Shown in pieces: positions 6,808 through 13,306 of a DNA stretch of 13,306 nt (position 1 is the stretch's first letter; every line of letters starts with the position of its first letter). The position numbers and the translations under genes are program-made. This DNA is from Nitrospira sp. (GTDB taxonomy: Bacteria > Nitrospirota > Nitrospiria > Nitrospirales > Nitrospiraceae), in NCBI GenBank assembly GCA_015904075.1, contig JABMDH010000089.1, positions 15,221 to 28,526 of the forward strand. The letters are read 5' to 3'. The notes under the pieces were generated by a model. That model ran no database searches. It had not been told where the DNA came from and saw only the letters and a program-made list of their open reading frames with translations.

Positions 6808-6957
6808 ATGCTTCATGGTCGTACGCTGGAGAATCCTTTTAAGGCAATTGGCCTGGCTGCAGCACTAGGCATTACCCTAGTCGTTAGCTCAAACCGCACT
6901 AGCCCGCATACCTATCCAGCCATCGGCTTCTTGCCCTCTTGTTTGGTTTTCTCATGA
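6808..6957 (+). pseudogene. Possible remnant of a DUF883/ElaB-YqjD-type membrane anchor
   Basis: This frame encodes 49 residues including LENPFKAIGLAAALGITL. DUF883/ElaB/YqjD inner-membrane proteins end in a very similar segment (ENPW/F-KA-G-AA-GxGxLLG), a single membrane anchor usually preceded by about 70 helical residues. Here an in-frame stop sits three codons before the ATG and the helical part is missing. The usual closing arginines are replaced by an unrelated tail. No Shine-Dalgarno is visible. It may be a decayed gene end or a chance resemblance; confidence is low. Confidence 0.2.
6864..6881. promoter_or_regulatory. ACTAGG-N6-CCTAGT dyad upstream of the kinase-regulator operon
   Basis: A perfect 6-bp inverted repeat with a 6-nt spacer (CATTAC) lies 98 bp upstream of the histidine kinase start. 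A further half-like CACTAG occurs at about 6897. Two-fold symmetric sites of this size suit NarL/FixJ-type response regulators, and such a regulator is encoded just downstream, so autoregulation is a natural guess. Confidence 0.38.
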
Positions 6958-6979
6958 AGCCTAGAATTGCTGCACCCCC

Positions 6980-8986
6980 ATGGCACAGAAAACTACCAAG
7001 ACCAAACCGTCTGTAAGAACGAGCGCCCGCTCTTCGCCTCGACCGCGGCCTGCCTTGCGCCTACGCAGACCGGCTTTTCCTTTCTTGAAGGATGAAGTCT
7101 TGGCCATGGCGGTTCGTCTGAGTTCTCATCCGATTGGAGTGACGGAGTTGGAGACGGGTCGGTGTCTCGATATCAACGACGCCTGCCTGGAGATGTTCGG
7201 ATTTCAGCGGGACGACGTGATCGGTCAGACGACACTCCTCCTGAATATGTTGCCGGACCCCGACGATCGGGCTCGATTCATCAAGCGCCTCACATCTGAA
7301 CGGTCGGTGCGGAATCTCGATGTGCCGGTACGGATGAAACGCGCCGGCCTGCGCCATATTCTCATCTCCGCTGATGTGGTTATGCTGGAAAAGACGCGCT
7401 GCCTGTTGATCATCGGCCATGACATCACCGAGCGCGCACACGCCGAGAAATCTTTGCGGAACGCTCAGGAAAAGTTGCTGCGCCGGGTCCGTGAGCGAAC
7501 CGGAGAGCTGGAGCAGGCCAACGCAGCGTTGATCGAAAGCGAGGAACGGTTTCGCACATTCCTCGACCATGCGCCAAATCTTGCCTTCATCAAAACGACC
7601 GATGGGCGGTATTGCTATACGAACCGCCGATTCGAGGAGGCCTTTGCCCTTACGCAGGAACACATTCTGGGCAAGACGGACTCAGAGCTGTTCGCCCACG
7701 AACAGGCCGATCAGTTTCATGCCAATGACTGCAAAGTCCAAGAGACCGAAACGGCCATGGAATTCGAAGAGACCGCCCTCTATCCCGGCGGGTTGCATAT
7801 AACCACTGCCATGAAATTCCCCCTGCGGGATCATTCCAGGCGCGTGTACGCGATCGGCGGCATTACCACCGACATCAGTGAACGTAGACGGGCAGAAGAC
7901 CGGCTGCACCGTTCCGAAGCCCTCATGTATTCTGTGGTCGACAACCTGCCCACGATGGTGTTCGTCAAAGACGCCAGGGAGCTTCGGTTTGTTCGCATCA
8001 ACAAGGTGGGAGAACGACTGCTCGGTTATTCCGAGCGCGAATTGCTGGGCAAGAGCGACTACGATGTCTTTCCCCGCGACCAAGCCGACTTCTTTACCGC
8101 CCAAGACCGGAAGGTGTTGGAGAGTGGACGCCTGTTGGATATTCCGGAAGAACCCATCACGACTCACGACGGAACCATTCGCCTGCTCCATACGAAAAAG
8201 ATCTCTATCGCTGATCAGGAAGGGCGTCCTCAGTACCTGTTGGGAATCTCTGAAGACATCACGGATCGCAAGCGCGAGGAGCAGGAATTGGAGCTGAACC
8301 AGAAAGAACTCCGCCAATACCGGGTGCAACTGCAAGACCTCGCTTCGGCACTGCTCTCCGCCCAAGAACATGAGCGGCAACGAATCGCGCGTGAGCTGCA
8401 CGACGATATCAGCCAGCGCCTCGCCGCGCTGGTACTCGATGTGGTGACACTCGAACAACAGCCGACGATCTTGCCGGAATTGACCAGGCAAACCTTGCTG
8501 CCGATCCGGGAACAGATGGAACGGCTTTCCGATGACGTCCATGACCTCGCGTACAAACTTCACCCGTCACTGCTAGAACATGCAGGACTACAACCGGCTA
8601 TCGCAGACCACATCCGTGAGGTCAACAAACGGACAGGACTTGCCGTGTTCTTCGAGACGAATCATGTGCCCGATTCACTGTCGCTCGACCATTCGACCTG
8701 TCTGTTCCGCGTACTGCAGGAGAGCCTTCAGAATGTCGTGCGACATGCCTGTGCCACCGAAGCCACCGTGAAGCTGAGAGGGTCATCCACCGGAGTTGCC
8801 CTGTCCGTGATCGATAACGGCCAGGGATTTGACGCAAGCGGGACGAATGCCTATCACAAAGGGTTGGGCCTGACCAGCATGCAGGAGCGATTGCGGCTCC
8901 TCAATGGATTCCTCCGCATCCATTCCAAGCCGACTGATGGCACGAAAGTCTTCGCCTGGATTCCGGCCAAGAAAGAGAACGCCTGA
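6980..8986 (+). CDS. Soluble three-PAS sensor histidine kinase (NarX/DegS class, HisKA_3)
   Basis: This 668-residue kinase has no membrane helix and no signal peptide, so it senses a cytoplasmic cue. After a basic, low-complexity N-terminus (1-35) come three PAS domains: about 43-151 (ending IIGHDITER), 187-301 (IGGITTDISER) and 311-429 (LGISEDITDR), with a coiled coil at about 152-188 between the first two. The HisKA_3 dimerisation domain (about 464-531) has the phosphoacceptor His474 in ERQRIARELHDDISQRL. The HATPase domain (about 573-661) has the N-box QESLQNVVRHA, the G1 box DNGQGFD and GLGLTSMQER. No heme-ligand or PAS cysteine signature was recognised, so the ligand is unknown. The ATG at 6980 lacks a good Shine-Dalgarno. 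Its stop overlaps the start of the response regulator gene, indicating coupled translation and a cognate pair. Confidence 0.95.
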   Translation: MAQKTTKTKPSVRTSARSSPRPRPALRLRRPAFPFLKDEVLAMAVRLSSHPIGVTELETGRCLDINDACLEMFGFQRDDVIGQTTLLLNMLPDPDDRARFIKRLTSERSVRNLDVPVRMKRAGLRHILISADVVMLEKTRCLLIIGHDITERAHAEKSLRNAQEKLLRRVRERTGELEQANAALIESEERFRTFLDHAPNLAFIKTTDGRYCYTNRRFEEAFALTQEHILGKTDSELFAHEQADQFHANDCKVQETETAMEFEETALYPGGLHITTAMKFPLRDHSRRVYAIGGITTDISERRRAEDRLHRSEALMYSVVDNLPTMVFVKDARELRFVRINKVGERLLGYSERELLGKSDYDVFPRDQADFFTAQDRKVLESGRLLDIPEEPITTHDGTIRLLHTKKISIADQEGRPQYLLGISEDITDRKREEQELELNQKELRQYRVQLQDLASALLSAQEHERQRIARELHDDISQRLAALVLDVVTLEQQPTILPELTRQTLLPIREQMERLSDDVHDLAYKLHPSLLEHAGLQPAIADHIREVNKRTGLAVFFETNHVPDSLSLDHSTCLFRVLQESLQNVVRHACATEATVKLRGSSTGVALSVIDNGQGFDASGTNAYHKGLGLTSMQERLRLLNGFLRIHSKPTDGTKVFAWIPAKKENA

Positions 8987-9630
8987 TGCGCCCTCGTATC
9001 CTGATCGCGGACGATCACTCGCTGGTCCTGGCCGGGCTTCTGAAGCTGGTGGAAGCCGAAGGCGTCGTCGTCGGCACGGTGGAAGACGGCCGCGCATTGG
9101 TGGAAGAAGCGCAAAAATTGCGCCCGGACGTGATCTTGCTCGACATCTCCATGCCGCTACTCAATGGGCTGGATGCCGCCAGACAACTCACAAAGCTCGT
9201 ACCCGACAGCAAACTGATCTTTCTCACCATGCATGCGACACCGACCTATGCAACGGAGGCCTTCAAGGCCGGTGCGTCCGGTTATTTGCTCAAACGATCT
9301 GCCGCGTCGGAGCTCAAACAGGCCATCCACGCGGTCCTGAGAGGACAACATTACATGACGCCGCTGATCACGAAAGACGTGCTGGCGGCCACATTGCATC
9401 CGCCGGACGCGCTGCTGCGTCAGCAGCCCGTGACCGCGCTCACGCCGCGGCAGCGAGAAGTGTTGCAACTCATTGCGGAAGGGAAGGGCACCAAGGATAT
9501 CGCCACGCTCTTGAATATTTCCGTCAAGACCGTGGAGTTTCATAAGTCCCGGATCATGGACGAGTTGGATCTTCATTCGACCGCCGAGCTGACAAAGTAT
9601 GCCGTGGCCGAAGGCCTGGTGAGTCTGTAA
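8986..9630 (+). CDS. NarL/FixJ-family response regulator
   Basis: This 214-residue transcription regulator is phosphorylated by the kinase encoded just upstream; the kinase TGA and this ATG share one base (TGATG). The receiver domain (about 1-120) has the acidic pair Asp9/Asp10, phosphoacceptor Asp53 in LLDISMP, Thr81 in FLTMH and Lys103 in YLLKR, all expected residues. A linker with QQPVTALT leads to a LuxR-type helix-turn-helix (about 150-207), with TPRQREVLQLIAEGKGTKDI and VKTVEFHKSRI, which matches the GerE signature. Length is normal for the family. Targets are not evident: no obvious regulated gene follows directly, and the upstream dyad at 6864-6881 is a candidate site. The domain call is certain; the physiological signal is unknown. 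Confidence 0.96.
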   Translation: MRPRILIADDHSLVLAGLLKLVEAEGVVVGTVEDGRALVEEAQKLRPDVILLDISMPLLNGLDAARQLTKLVPDSKLIFLTMHATPTYATEAFKAGASGYLLKRSAASELKQAIHAVLRGQHYMTPLITKDVLAATLHPPDALLRQQPVTALTPRQREVLQLIAEGKGTKDIATLLNISVKTVEFHKSRIMDELDLHSTAELTKYAVAEGLVSL

Positions 9631-10129
9631 TTTGTGCCTCGCGCGAGCCGATGGCGTCATAGAGCACCGGTTGCCGAGCATTTTCTTGTCTTTCTCCTCA
9701 TCTCACCTGGAATCAGGTATCCCTCGCAATCGATTACTTGAGCCGTACAGGACAAGTTCGCGTGACACTGGATTCCAGCAGGACCTATCGAATAGAGATT
9801 TCTCCCACTACCACTCCCGAAAGCCCTCGTGTGTTGGCCAATCTGTAGATCCGTTTCCAACGCAGGACCGGGACATTCCTACTTCAGCTCTCGAACCGGC
9901 TATGCGACGGTGTATTCCTCAACTCAGCCTCATGAGATCGCCGGCCGGACCATCTTGATGCACAACCATCACGGCGAGTAGACCGGTCGGTATCTGCCGG
10001 TAGAGCACATCCTGCGAAGACCTTTTGATTCGGGAAAGATGGATTCGGTCTGGTTCGGCTCTTGATGCAGACGAGAGCTGTCTCAGAGGGTAATTGAACT
10101 CTCGTTCACTGCAACTGTAGACTGACAAC
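9631..10129. other. 499-bp gap without a convincing gene
   Basis: No open frame here has a start signal or a recognisable domain. Short symmetric elements are present: CTCGCGCGAG (9638-9647) right after the response regulator stop, the hairpin ACCTG-GAAT-CAGGT (9705-9718), and CTGGA-T-TCCAG (9768-9778). None is followed by a T-run, so a terminator cannot be named with confidence. Confidence 0.4.
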
Positions 10130-10354
10130 ATGCCGCCTGACCACACCTCGTCACCGAATAATTGGGCACGGAGAGGCATCATCGCGCGATCCGTCGGCAT
10201 CGTCGCCGTGGCCCTGGGATTCGTCATCGGCATGGCCGGACTCGATGACCCCACCTCACCTTGGCTTCCGACGGCGCTCGGATTACTCGTGACCGGGCTG
10301 TTGGCCCAAGGCTATGGGCTGTACTGCTCGATCAAACGGCAACTGAACCCCTGA
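10130..10354 (+). CDS. Small two-helix membrane protein of unknown function
   Basis: This frame encodes 74 residues with two clear hydrophobic segments: about 18-38 (ARSVGIVAVALGFVIGMAGL) and about 45-66 (WLPTALGLLVTGLLAQGYGLY). They are joined by a short DDPTSP loop, which predicts a helical hairpin in the inner membrane with a basic tail (KRQLNP). I do not recognise a family. No Shine-Dalgarno precedes the ATG, and a longer frame overlaps on the opposite strand but has no plausible fold. The amphipathic pattern makes a real gene more likely than not. Confidence 0.55.
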   Translation: MPPDHTSSPNNWARRGIIARSVGIVAVALGFVIGMAGLDDPTSPWLPTALGLLVTGLLAQGYGLYCSIKRQLNP

Positions 10355-10462
10355 GTCGCCTCCCTCATCCAGTGTAATCAGCGAGGAGTTGCGACGTTAC
10401 CAATCTGTATTGGGCCCAGCTCACAAATAAGATGGTTTTGAAGGCTTCCCGGTGCACTGGAA

Positions 10463-10495
10463 GGATTAATCCATGCGCCGTCATGACGAGGCGCA
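10463..10495. repeat. Palindrome and hairpin in the spacer before higBA
   Basis: GGATTAATCC (10463-10472) is a perfect palindrome. It is followed at once by a hairpin with arms TGCGCC (10474-10479) and GGCGCA (10490-10495) around a loop containing GTCATGAC, itself a palindrome. No T-run follows. It may end transcription of the small membrane-protein gene or insulate the toxin-antitoxin operon. Confidence 0.3.
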
Positions 10496-10549
10496 CTGAG
10501 CAATGACGTAAGCGGTTTCTACTGACTCGATTGATTCCGAGGAATTCTG

Positions 10550-10606
10550 TCTGTATTACAGATTATTAGCACAAATTCGGCACATATGCTGTACGTAAAA
10601 CGTAAA
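10550..10606. promoter_or_regulatory. Candidate higBA operator region
   Basis: Upstream of higB lie a perfect 13-bp palindrome TCTGTA-T-TACAGA (10550-10562) and a tandem ACGTAAA repeat (10593-10599 and 10600-10606). A TATGCT hexamer at 10585-10590 could be a -10 box. HigA antitoxins usually repress their own operon by binding palindromes around the promoter, so these are the natural candidates. Local AT-richness supports a promoter here. Confidence 0.38.
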
Positions 10607-10626
10607 ACTGTGATAGGTTGGATATC

Positions 10627-10905
10627 GTGATTCGAGGGTTTCGTGACAAGAAGACGCAACAGTTCTTCGCCGGCGAGATGGTGAAGGAGTTTTCCGGTTT
10701 CAGGAAGGTCGCTGAGCGGAAACTCACGATGCTCGACAACTCGACGGATCTGAAAGACCTCCTCTCACCGGCAGGCAACCGACTGGAAAGATTGAAAGGC
10801 GATCGGGTCGGACAACACAGTATCAGGATCAATGATCAGTGGCGGATCTGCTTTGTTTGGACGACTGACGGACCCCATGACGTCGAGATCACGGATTATC
10901 ACTGA
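10627..10905 (+). CDS. higB: HigB-family toxin (RelE/ParE superfamily)
   Basis: HigB toxins are ribosome-dependent mRNA endonucleases held inactive by HigA. The 92-residue product starts IRGFRDKKTQQFFAGE and contains the family core: AERKLTMLDNSTDLKDLLSP, then GNRLERLKGDR, SIRINDQWRICFVW and a terminal VEITDYH. These are the standard HigB (plasmid-maintenance killer) motifs, including the basic residues and the late His associated with RNase activity in the family. I prefer the GTG at 10627 because family members start right before IRxFRDK and AGGTTGG lies 5-11 nt upstream; a TTG at 10618 is possible. The protein looks intact at normal length. It precedes higA by 13 nt, the toxin-first order typical of HigBA. 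Confidence 0.92.
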   Translation: MIRGFRDKKTQQFFAGEMVKEFSGFRKVAERKLTMLDNSTDLKDLLSPAGNRLERLKGDRVGQHSIRINDQWRICFVWTTDGPHDVEITDYH

Positions 10906-10918
10906 AGGAGAGAACACC

Positions 10919-11239
10919 ATGATTAAGAATGGCATGCGGCCGGTTCATCCAGGAGAAATTTTACAGGAAGAGTTCATGAAACCATCAGATCCACCGATTA
11001 ACGCCAATACACTGGCGAAAGCCCTCGAAGTGCCGGCGAATCGGATCACGGCAATTATCAAAGGGCAACGTGGTATCACGGGAGATACTGCGGTTCGTCT
11101 AGCCGCATTTTTCAACACCACAGCTGAATTTTGGATGAACCTGCAGAAGACCTATGAGCTGCGGCTTGCCGAACAAGCATTGCCGGTGAGGGTCAGGAAG
11201 CATATCGAGCAACGCAGGGAAGCACTCGTGACTGCCTGA
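10919..11239 (+). CDS. higA: HigA-family antitoxin (XRE helix-turn-helix)
   Basis: This 106-residue antitoxin neutralises HigB by direct binding and represses the operon. It has the HigA hallmark MRPVHPGEILQEEFM (residues 6-20). An XRE-type helix-turn-helix follows (about 29-68), with NTLAKALEVPANRITAIIKG and GITGDTAVRLAAFFN. The closing FWMNLQKTYELRLAEQ is seen in nearly all members. The ATG at 10919 has AAGGAG 8 nt upstream, a stronger ribosome site than the toxin's, in keeping with antitoxin excess. No frame disruption is seen, so the pair should be functional. A perfect 10-bp inverted repeat begins 2 nt after the stop. Confidence 0.94.
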   Translation: MIKNGMRPVHPGEILQEEFMKPSDPPINANTLAKALEVPANRITAIIKGQRGITGDTAVRLAAFFNTTAEFWMNLQKTYELRLAEQALPVRVRKHIEQRREALVTA

Positions 11240-11241
11240 TA

Positions 11242-11311
11242 ACGGGATACTCAGTTTCTGACTCCCGCCATTCTCACCCTACCAATTATCCGCTGTCTCA
11301 TAGTATCCCGT
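11242..11311. repeat. Perfect 10-bp inverted repeat after higA
   Basis: ACGGGATACT (11242-11251) and AGTATCCCGT (11302-11311) are exact reverse complements separated by 50 nt. The left arm starts just after the higA stop. It could be a terminator stem with a large loop or the scar of a small mobile element; no transposase or matching copy was seen upstream of higB. Confidence 0.45.
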
Positions 11312-11316
11312 GTGAA

Positions 11317-11346
11317 GGGAAGCCCCCGGAGGGCCGGAGGATTCCC
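11317..11346 (-). terminator. Hairpin downstream of the phosphoketolase fragment
   Basis: On the minus strand, GGGAATCCTCCGG pairs with CCGGGGGCTTCCC across a 4-nt loop, with one mismatch and one G-T wobble in a 13-bp stem. It begins 10 nt after the stop of the truncated phosphoketolase gene. The stem is strong, but no T-run follows, so it may stabilise the mRNA end as much as terminate. Confidence 0.5.
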
Positions 11347-11356
11347 AGGAAATCGC

Positions 11357-11764
11357 TCAGCGCTTCACGCCATGAGCGGCAATCCACTCTTTCGCCTCAA
11401 ACGCTACATTCATCAGCGCCTCCAGGTCATTCAGACCGAATGAGGTGCCATTGCAGGTGCCTTCGAGGTAGGCATTTGCGACAAGACCGGGCCCTCCGTG
11501 GCCGGGCCCGGCGATATAGATCATGTTGAGATCGTGTTGTGTGATGATACGGTTCAAATGCACATAGATAAAATTCAAGCCCGGGGTCGTGCCCCAATGG
11601 CCGAGCAGGCGAGGTTTGATATGCGCACGGGTTAGCCGGTGTTTCAGTAGTGGATTATCGTAAAGATAAATCTGGCCAACGGAGAGATAATTAGCCGCTC
11701 GCCAATAGGCATCCATCCGCTTGAACAGTTCAGTGCCCATCGTCGCCTTCACCGTTCGTGGCAT
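11357..11764 (-). CDS. Truncated phosphoketolase: N-terminal ~100 residues plus unrelated tail
   Basis: Full phosphoketolase (Xfp, about 800 residues) is a thiamine-diphosphate enzyme that splits xylulose-5-P or fructose-6-P to acetyl phosphate. This 135-residue frame matches only its start: [20 protein letters not shown] (17-36), [19 protein letters not shown] (49-67), and [20 protein letters not shown] (81-100), retaining the active-site-type histidines His56 and His89. After EGT at 103 the expected YSEIYP continuation is absent. A ~32-residue tail ([16 protein letters not shown] onward, ending AAHGVKR) that I do not recognise follows to a stop. The diphosphate/Mg motif GDGEAETGP and the rest of the enzyme are missing, so it cannot be catalytic alone. 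The ATG at 11764 has GAGGAG 3 nt upstream and lies 11 nt after ackA in the same operon. It is either a remnant after an internal deletion or a kept small protein. Confidence 0.8.
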   Translation of the reverse strand: MPRTVKATMGTELFKRMDAYWRAANYLSVGQIYLYDNPLLKHRLTRAHIKPRLLGHWGTTPGLNFIYVHLNRIITQHDLNMIYIAGPGHGGPGLVANAYLEGTCNGTSFGLNDLEALMNVAFEAKEWIAAHGVKR

Positions 11765-11775
11765 GAGCTCCTCGT

Positions 11776-12987
11776 TTATCGTTTCGGTTCGCCAAGTAAT
11801 CGACTGACAGACTCCGCAATTTCACTTTCTTCATCGGTATGCATGACGCGGACCGTCACCCCGCAGCCTTCTTTGGAAATCACGGCGTCACTAGCCTCGT
11901 TGCGCGCTGCATCGAGCGCAACACCGAGAAATTCCAGGCCGTCGCAGATTCGAGTGCGGATGGCCGGTGAATACTCGCCGATGCCCGCGGTGAAGATCAG
12001 CGTGTCCAATCCTCCCAGCGTCGCAGTCAGTGCGCCGATCCATTTTTTTGCCTGATAACAAAACAGCGCGACTGCTTCTGCCGCTCGTGAATCATCCTGT
12101 TCCTGCTTCAGCAAGTCTCGCATGTCGGCACTCGTTTCTGAGACTCCCAGCAAACCCGACTCCGTATTCACCATCTTGTGAAACTGATCTGCGCCCATGC
12201 CTTCCGTGCGAGCGAGGTAGGCCACGAGTCCTGGGTCCAGATCACCCGATCGACGGCTCATGGGCAGCCCAGAGGTAGGCGTGAAACTCATCGTTGTGTC
12301 GATCGGCCTTCCAGTCTTGACCGCCGCCATGCTCGCGCCGTTTCCGAGATGGGCTAAAATCACACGCCCCTTCGCTTCGTCCGGCCTTCCGATTCTAGCT
12401 AGCTCTTTCATGAGAAAGGCATAGGACAAACCATGAAACCCATATCGTTGAAGCCCCAGTCTTTCATACCGTCTCGGGATCGGCAGCAGGCGGGCCACAG
12501 CCGGCATGTCGCGGTGAAACGCCGTGTCGAAGCAGGCCATTTGCGGAAGATGCGGATATCGCCGCGCACATTCCTTGAGCAACGCAATCTCGGCTGGAAG
12601 ATGTTCCGGATCATAGGGACTCAGCCGTTGCAGTTCTTCCATCACCATCGGCGTCACTCGTTGCGGCTCACGATATTCCTTGCCGCCATGCACAACTCGG
12701 TGTCCAATCGCCAGCAATGGCTCGCGCGCAAGCTTGTCTTGGGCACATTCCAGAATCGGTTCTAGGCAGGACGCGTGATCGAGGGTTGCAACGATTCGAC
12801 GATCGCCGTGGCTGGCGCCTTCCTGCATCCATGTGAAGGTACCCTGTGGCGATCCGATGCGGTCGATCAAGCCCGACAATTCACGGACAGGACTGTCCCC
12901 GGAGCGAAAGAGGGCAAACTTGAGCGTCGACGACCCGCCATTGATCACTAGAATCGAGCTGCTGCCTTCGTTACCCGAGTCGGGCAT
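11776..12987 (-). CDS. ackA: Acetate kinase
   Basis: Acetate kinase converts acetyl phosphate plus ADP to acetate plus ATP, or the reverse, in the cytoplasm. Both family signatures are present: [16 protein letters not shown] near the start, and [16 protein letters not shown] with [20 protein letters not shown] in the middle. [32 protein letters not shown] and the late [10 protein letters not shown] also fit. Length (403 residues from 12987) is normal. Small departures are SRRSGD for the usual GTRSGD and GEYS for GENS. The start is uncertain: ATG at 12987 gives a 17-bp overlap with the phosphorylase end, while ATG at 13011 adds 8 residues; neither has a strong Shine-Dalgarno, suggesting translational coupling. 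Its place between glycogen phosphorylase and a phosphoketolase fragment points to ATP formation from stored glucan through acetyl phosphate. Confidence 0.94.
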   Translation of the reverse strand: MPDSGNEGSSSILVINGGSSTLKFALFRSGDSPVRELSGLIDRIGSPQGTFTWMQEGASHGDRRIVATLDHASCLEPILECAQDKLAREPLLAIGHRVVHGGKEYREPQRVTPMVMEELQRLSPYDPEHLPAEIALLKECARRYPHLPQMACFDTAFHRDMPAVARLLPIPRRYERLGLQRYGFHGLSYAFLMKELARIGRPDEAKGRVILAHLGNGASMAAVKTGRPIDTTMSFTPTSGLPMSRRSGDLDPGLVAYLARTEGMGADQFHKMVNTESGLLGVSETSADMRDLLKQEQDDSRAAEAVALFCYQAKKWIGALTATLGGLDTLIFTAGIGEYSPAIRTRICDGLEFLGVALDAARNEASDAVISKEGCGVTVRVMHTDEESEIAESVSRLLGEPKR

Positions 12988-13306
12988 ACTCACCAACCAG
13001 TCGATAGGCATTGTGAAGGTATTGCGCTACCATGCGCTGGGTATTGAAGAACCCGCCGTTCAATGAGATCGCATGACGCATGACCTCGATAAACCCCTCA
13101 CGGTTTCGATAAAAACAGGGGAGAATTTTCTCTTCGAGTTTGCGGTACAGCTCCTCCGCATGACAGGCATCCATCCCCCCGCTCGGCTCCATGCATGCCT
13201 CCACCCGATCACCGATGGACCAGCCGGTCACGTCTTCCACATGGCCTTCGATCCACCACCCGTCGAGCACGCTGAGGCTGGGCACGCCGTTGACCGCCGC
13301 CTTCAT
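12971..13306 (-). CDS. glgP: Alpha-glucan phosphorylase (GT35), C-terminal part (cut by window edge)
   Basis: This enzyme releases glucose-1-phosphate from glycogen or maltodextrin. Only the last 111 residues lie in the window; the window edge falls exactly before the Met-Lys of the pyridoxal-phosphate site (family pattern ...MKxxxNG), so the second residue seen should be the PLP lysine. It continues [20 protein letters not shown], then [26 protein letters not shown], and [20 protein letters not shown], matching the short alpha-glucan phosphorylase subfamily (GlgP, TIGR02094 type) rather than the muscle-type enzyme. The true start is beyond the window. It is the first visible gene of the minus-strand operon and its end overlaps the ackA start. 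Confidence 0.93.
   Translation of the reverse strand: MKAAVNGVPSLSVLDGWWIEGHVEDVTGWSIGDRVEACMEPSGGMDACHAEELYRKLEEKILPCFYRNREGFIEVMRHAISLNGGFFNTQRMVAQYLHNAYRLVGEYARLG

Larger units (their letters stand above)
6290..6979. other. 690-bp gap with no large gene, ahead of the kinase-regulator pair
   Basis: The long open frames here are Arg/Ser-rich, lack start signals and show no domain, so I treat them as non-coding shadows. Two items stand out and are listed separately: a 49-residue ORF at 6808-6957 resembling a DUF883 membrane anchor, and the dyad at 6864-6881. The segment could be degraded coding DNA or a long regulatory region serving the zinc-ribbon gene leftward and the kinase rightward. 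No tRNA or known ncRNA was recognised. Confidence 0.45.

Noticed and set aside
6851..6866. Possible sigma-54 promoter (TTGGCCTGGCTGC) upstream of the kinase
   Set aside because: The GG and GC elements are too close together for the -24/-12 spacing.
9632..9958. 108-residue plus-strand open frame in the 499-bp gap
   Set aside because: Ser/Pro/Arg-rich, no ribosome site and no domain.
9919..10254. 111-residue minus-strand open frame after the response regulator
   Set aside because: It overlaps the small two-helix membrane protein, whose hydrophobic pattern is more gene-like; this frame has no hydrophobic core or known motif.
1..13306. CRISPR arrays, tRNA, rRNA, insertion sequences
   Set aside because: No regularly spaced repeat units, no tRNA cloverleaf pattern, no rRNA blocks and no transposase-like frame were seen on either strand.

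Overview
The window reads as chromosomal DNA of a GC-moderate Gram-negative bacterium. The gene set is a DUF1207 outer-membrane barrel, a periplasmic SUMF1-fold protein, a PsbP-like protein, an SmbP-type metal-binding protein, a cupredoxin-like protein, and a glycogen phosphorylase / acetate kinase / phosphoketolase group. This combination recalls Nitrospira-type (Nitrospirota) nitrite oxidisers, but that assignment comes from family recognition and was not tested.

Layout. Positions 1-390 (minus) hold the first 130 residues of the membrane protease FtsH, running off the left edge. Positions 536-5719 are rich in envelope proteins. On the minus strand are a DUF1207 outer-membrane protein and a four-helix CopD-like membrane protein. 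Divergent from these on the plus strand are a periplasmic FGE/SUMF1-fold protein without catalytic cysteines and a PsbP-like secreted protein. Convergent with them is a tight minus-strand operon: a secreted LolA/DUF4412-like protein, a secreted cupredoxin-like protein with a carboxypeptidase-regulatory-like domain, and SmbP. At least six of the seven products have signal peptides or are membrane proteins, and three have features that fit copper or other metal binding. A role in metal handling at the envelope is an inference.

A small zinc-ribbon protein (6026-6289, minus) follows, then about 690 bp without a convincing gene. That stretch carries a perfect ACTAGG-N6-CCTAGT dyad and a 49-residue ORF resembling the C-terminal anchor of DUF883/ElaB proteins. 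Positions 6980-9630 encode a soluble three-PAS histidine kinase of the NarX/DegS class, overlapped by its NarL/FixJ response regulator. After a 500-bp gap come a small two-helix membrane protein (10130-10354) and a complete HigBA toxin-antitoxin pair (10627-11239).

The right end (11357-13306, minus) is a compact carbon-metabolism operon. It contains the C-terminus of a GT35 alpha-glucan phosphorylase, acetate kinase, and an open reading frame holding only the first ~100 residues of a phosphoketolase joined to an unrelated ~32-residue tail. The expected pathway is glycogen to sugar phosphate to acetyl phosphate to acetate plus ATP, but this phosphoketolase copy cannot be catalytic alone. The most notable points are this truncated gene, the metal-flavoured envelope cluster, and several clean DNA dyads and hexamer repeats at gene boundaries.
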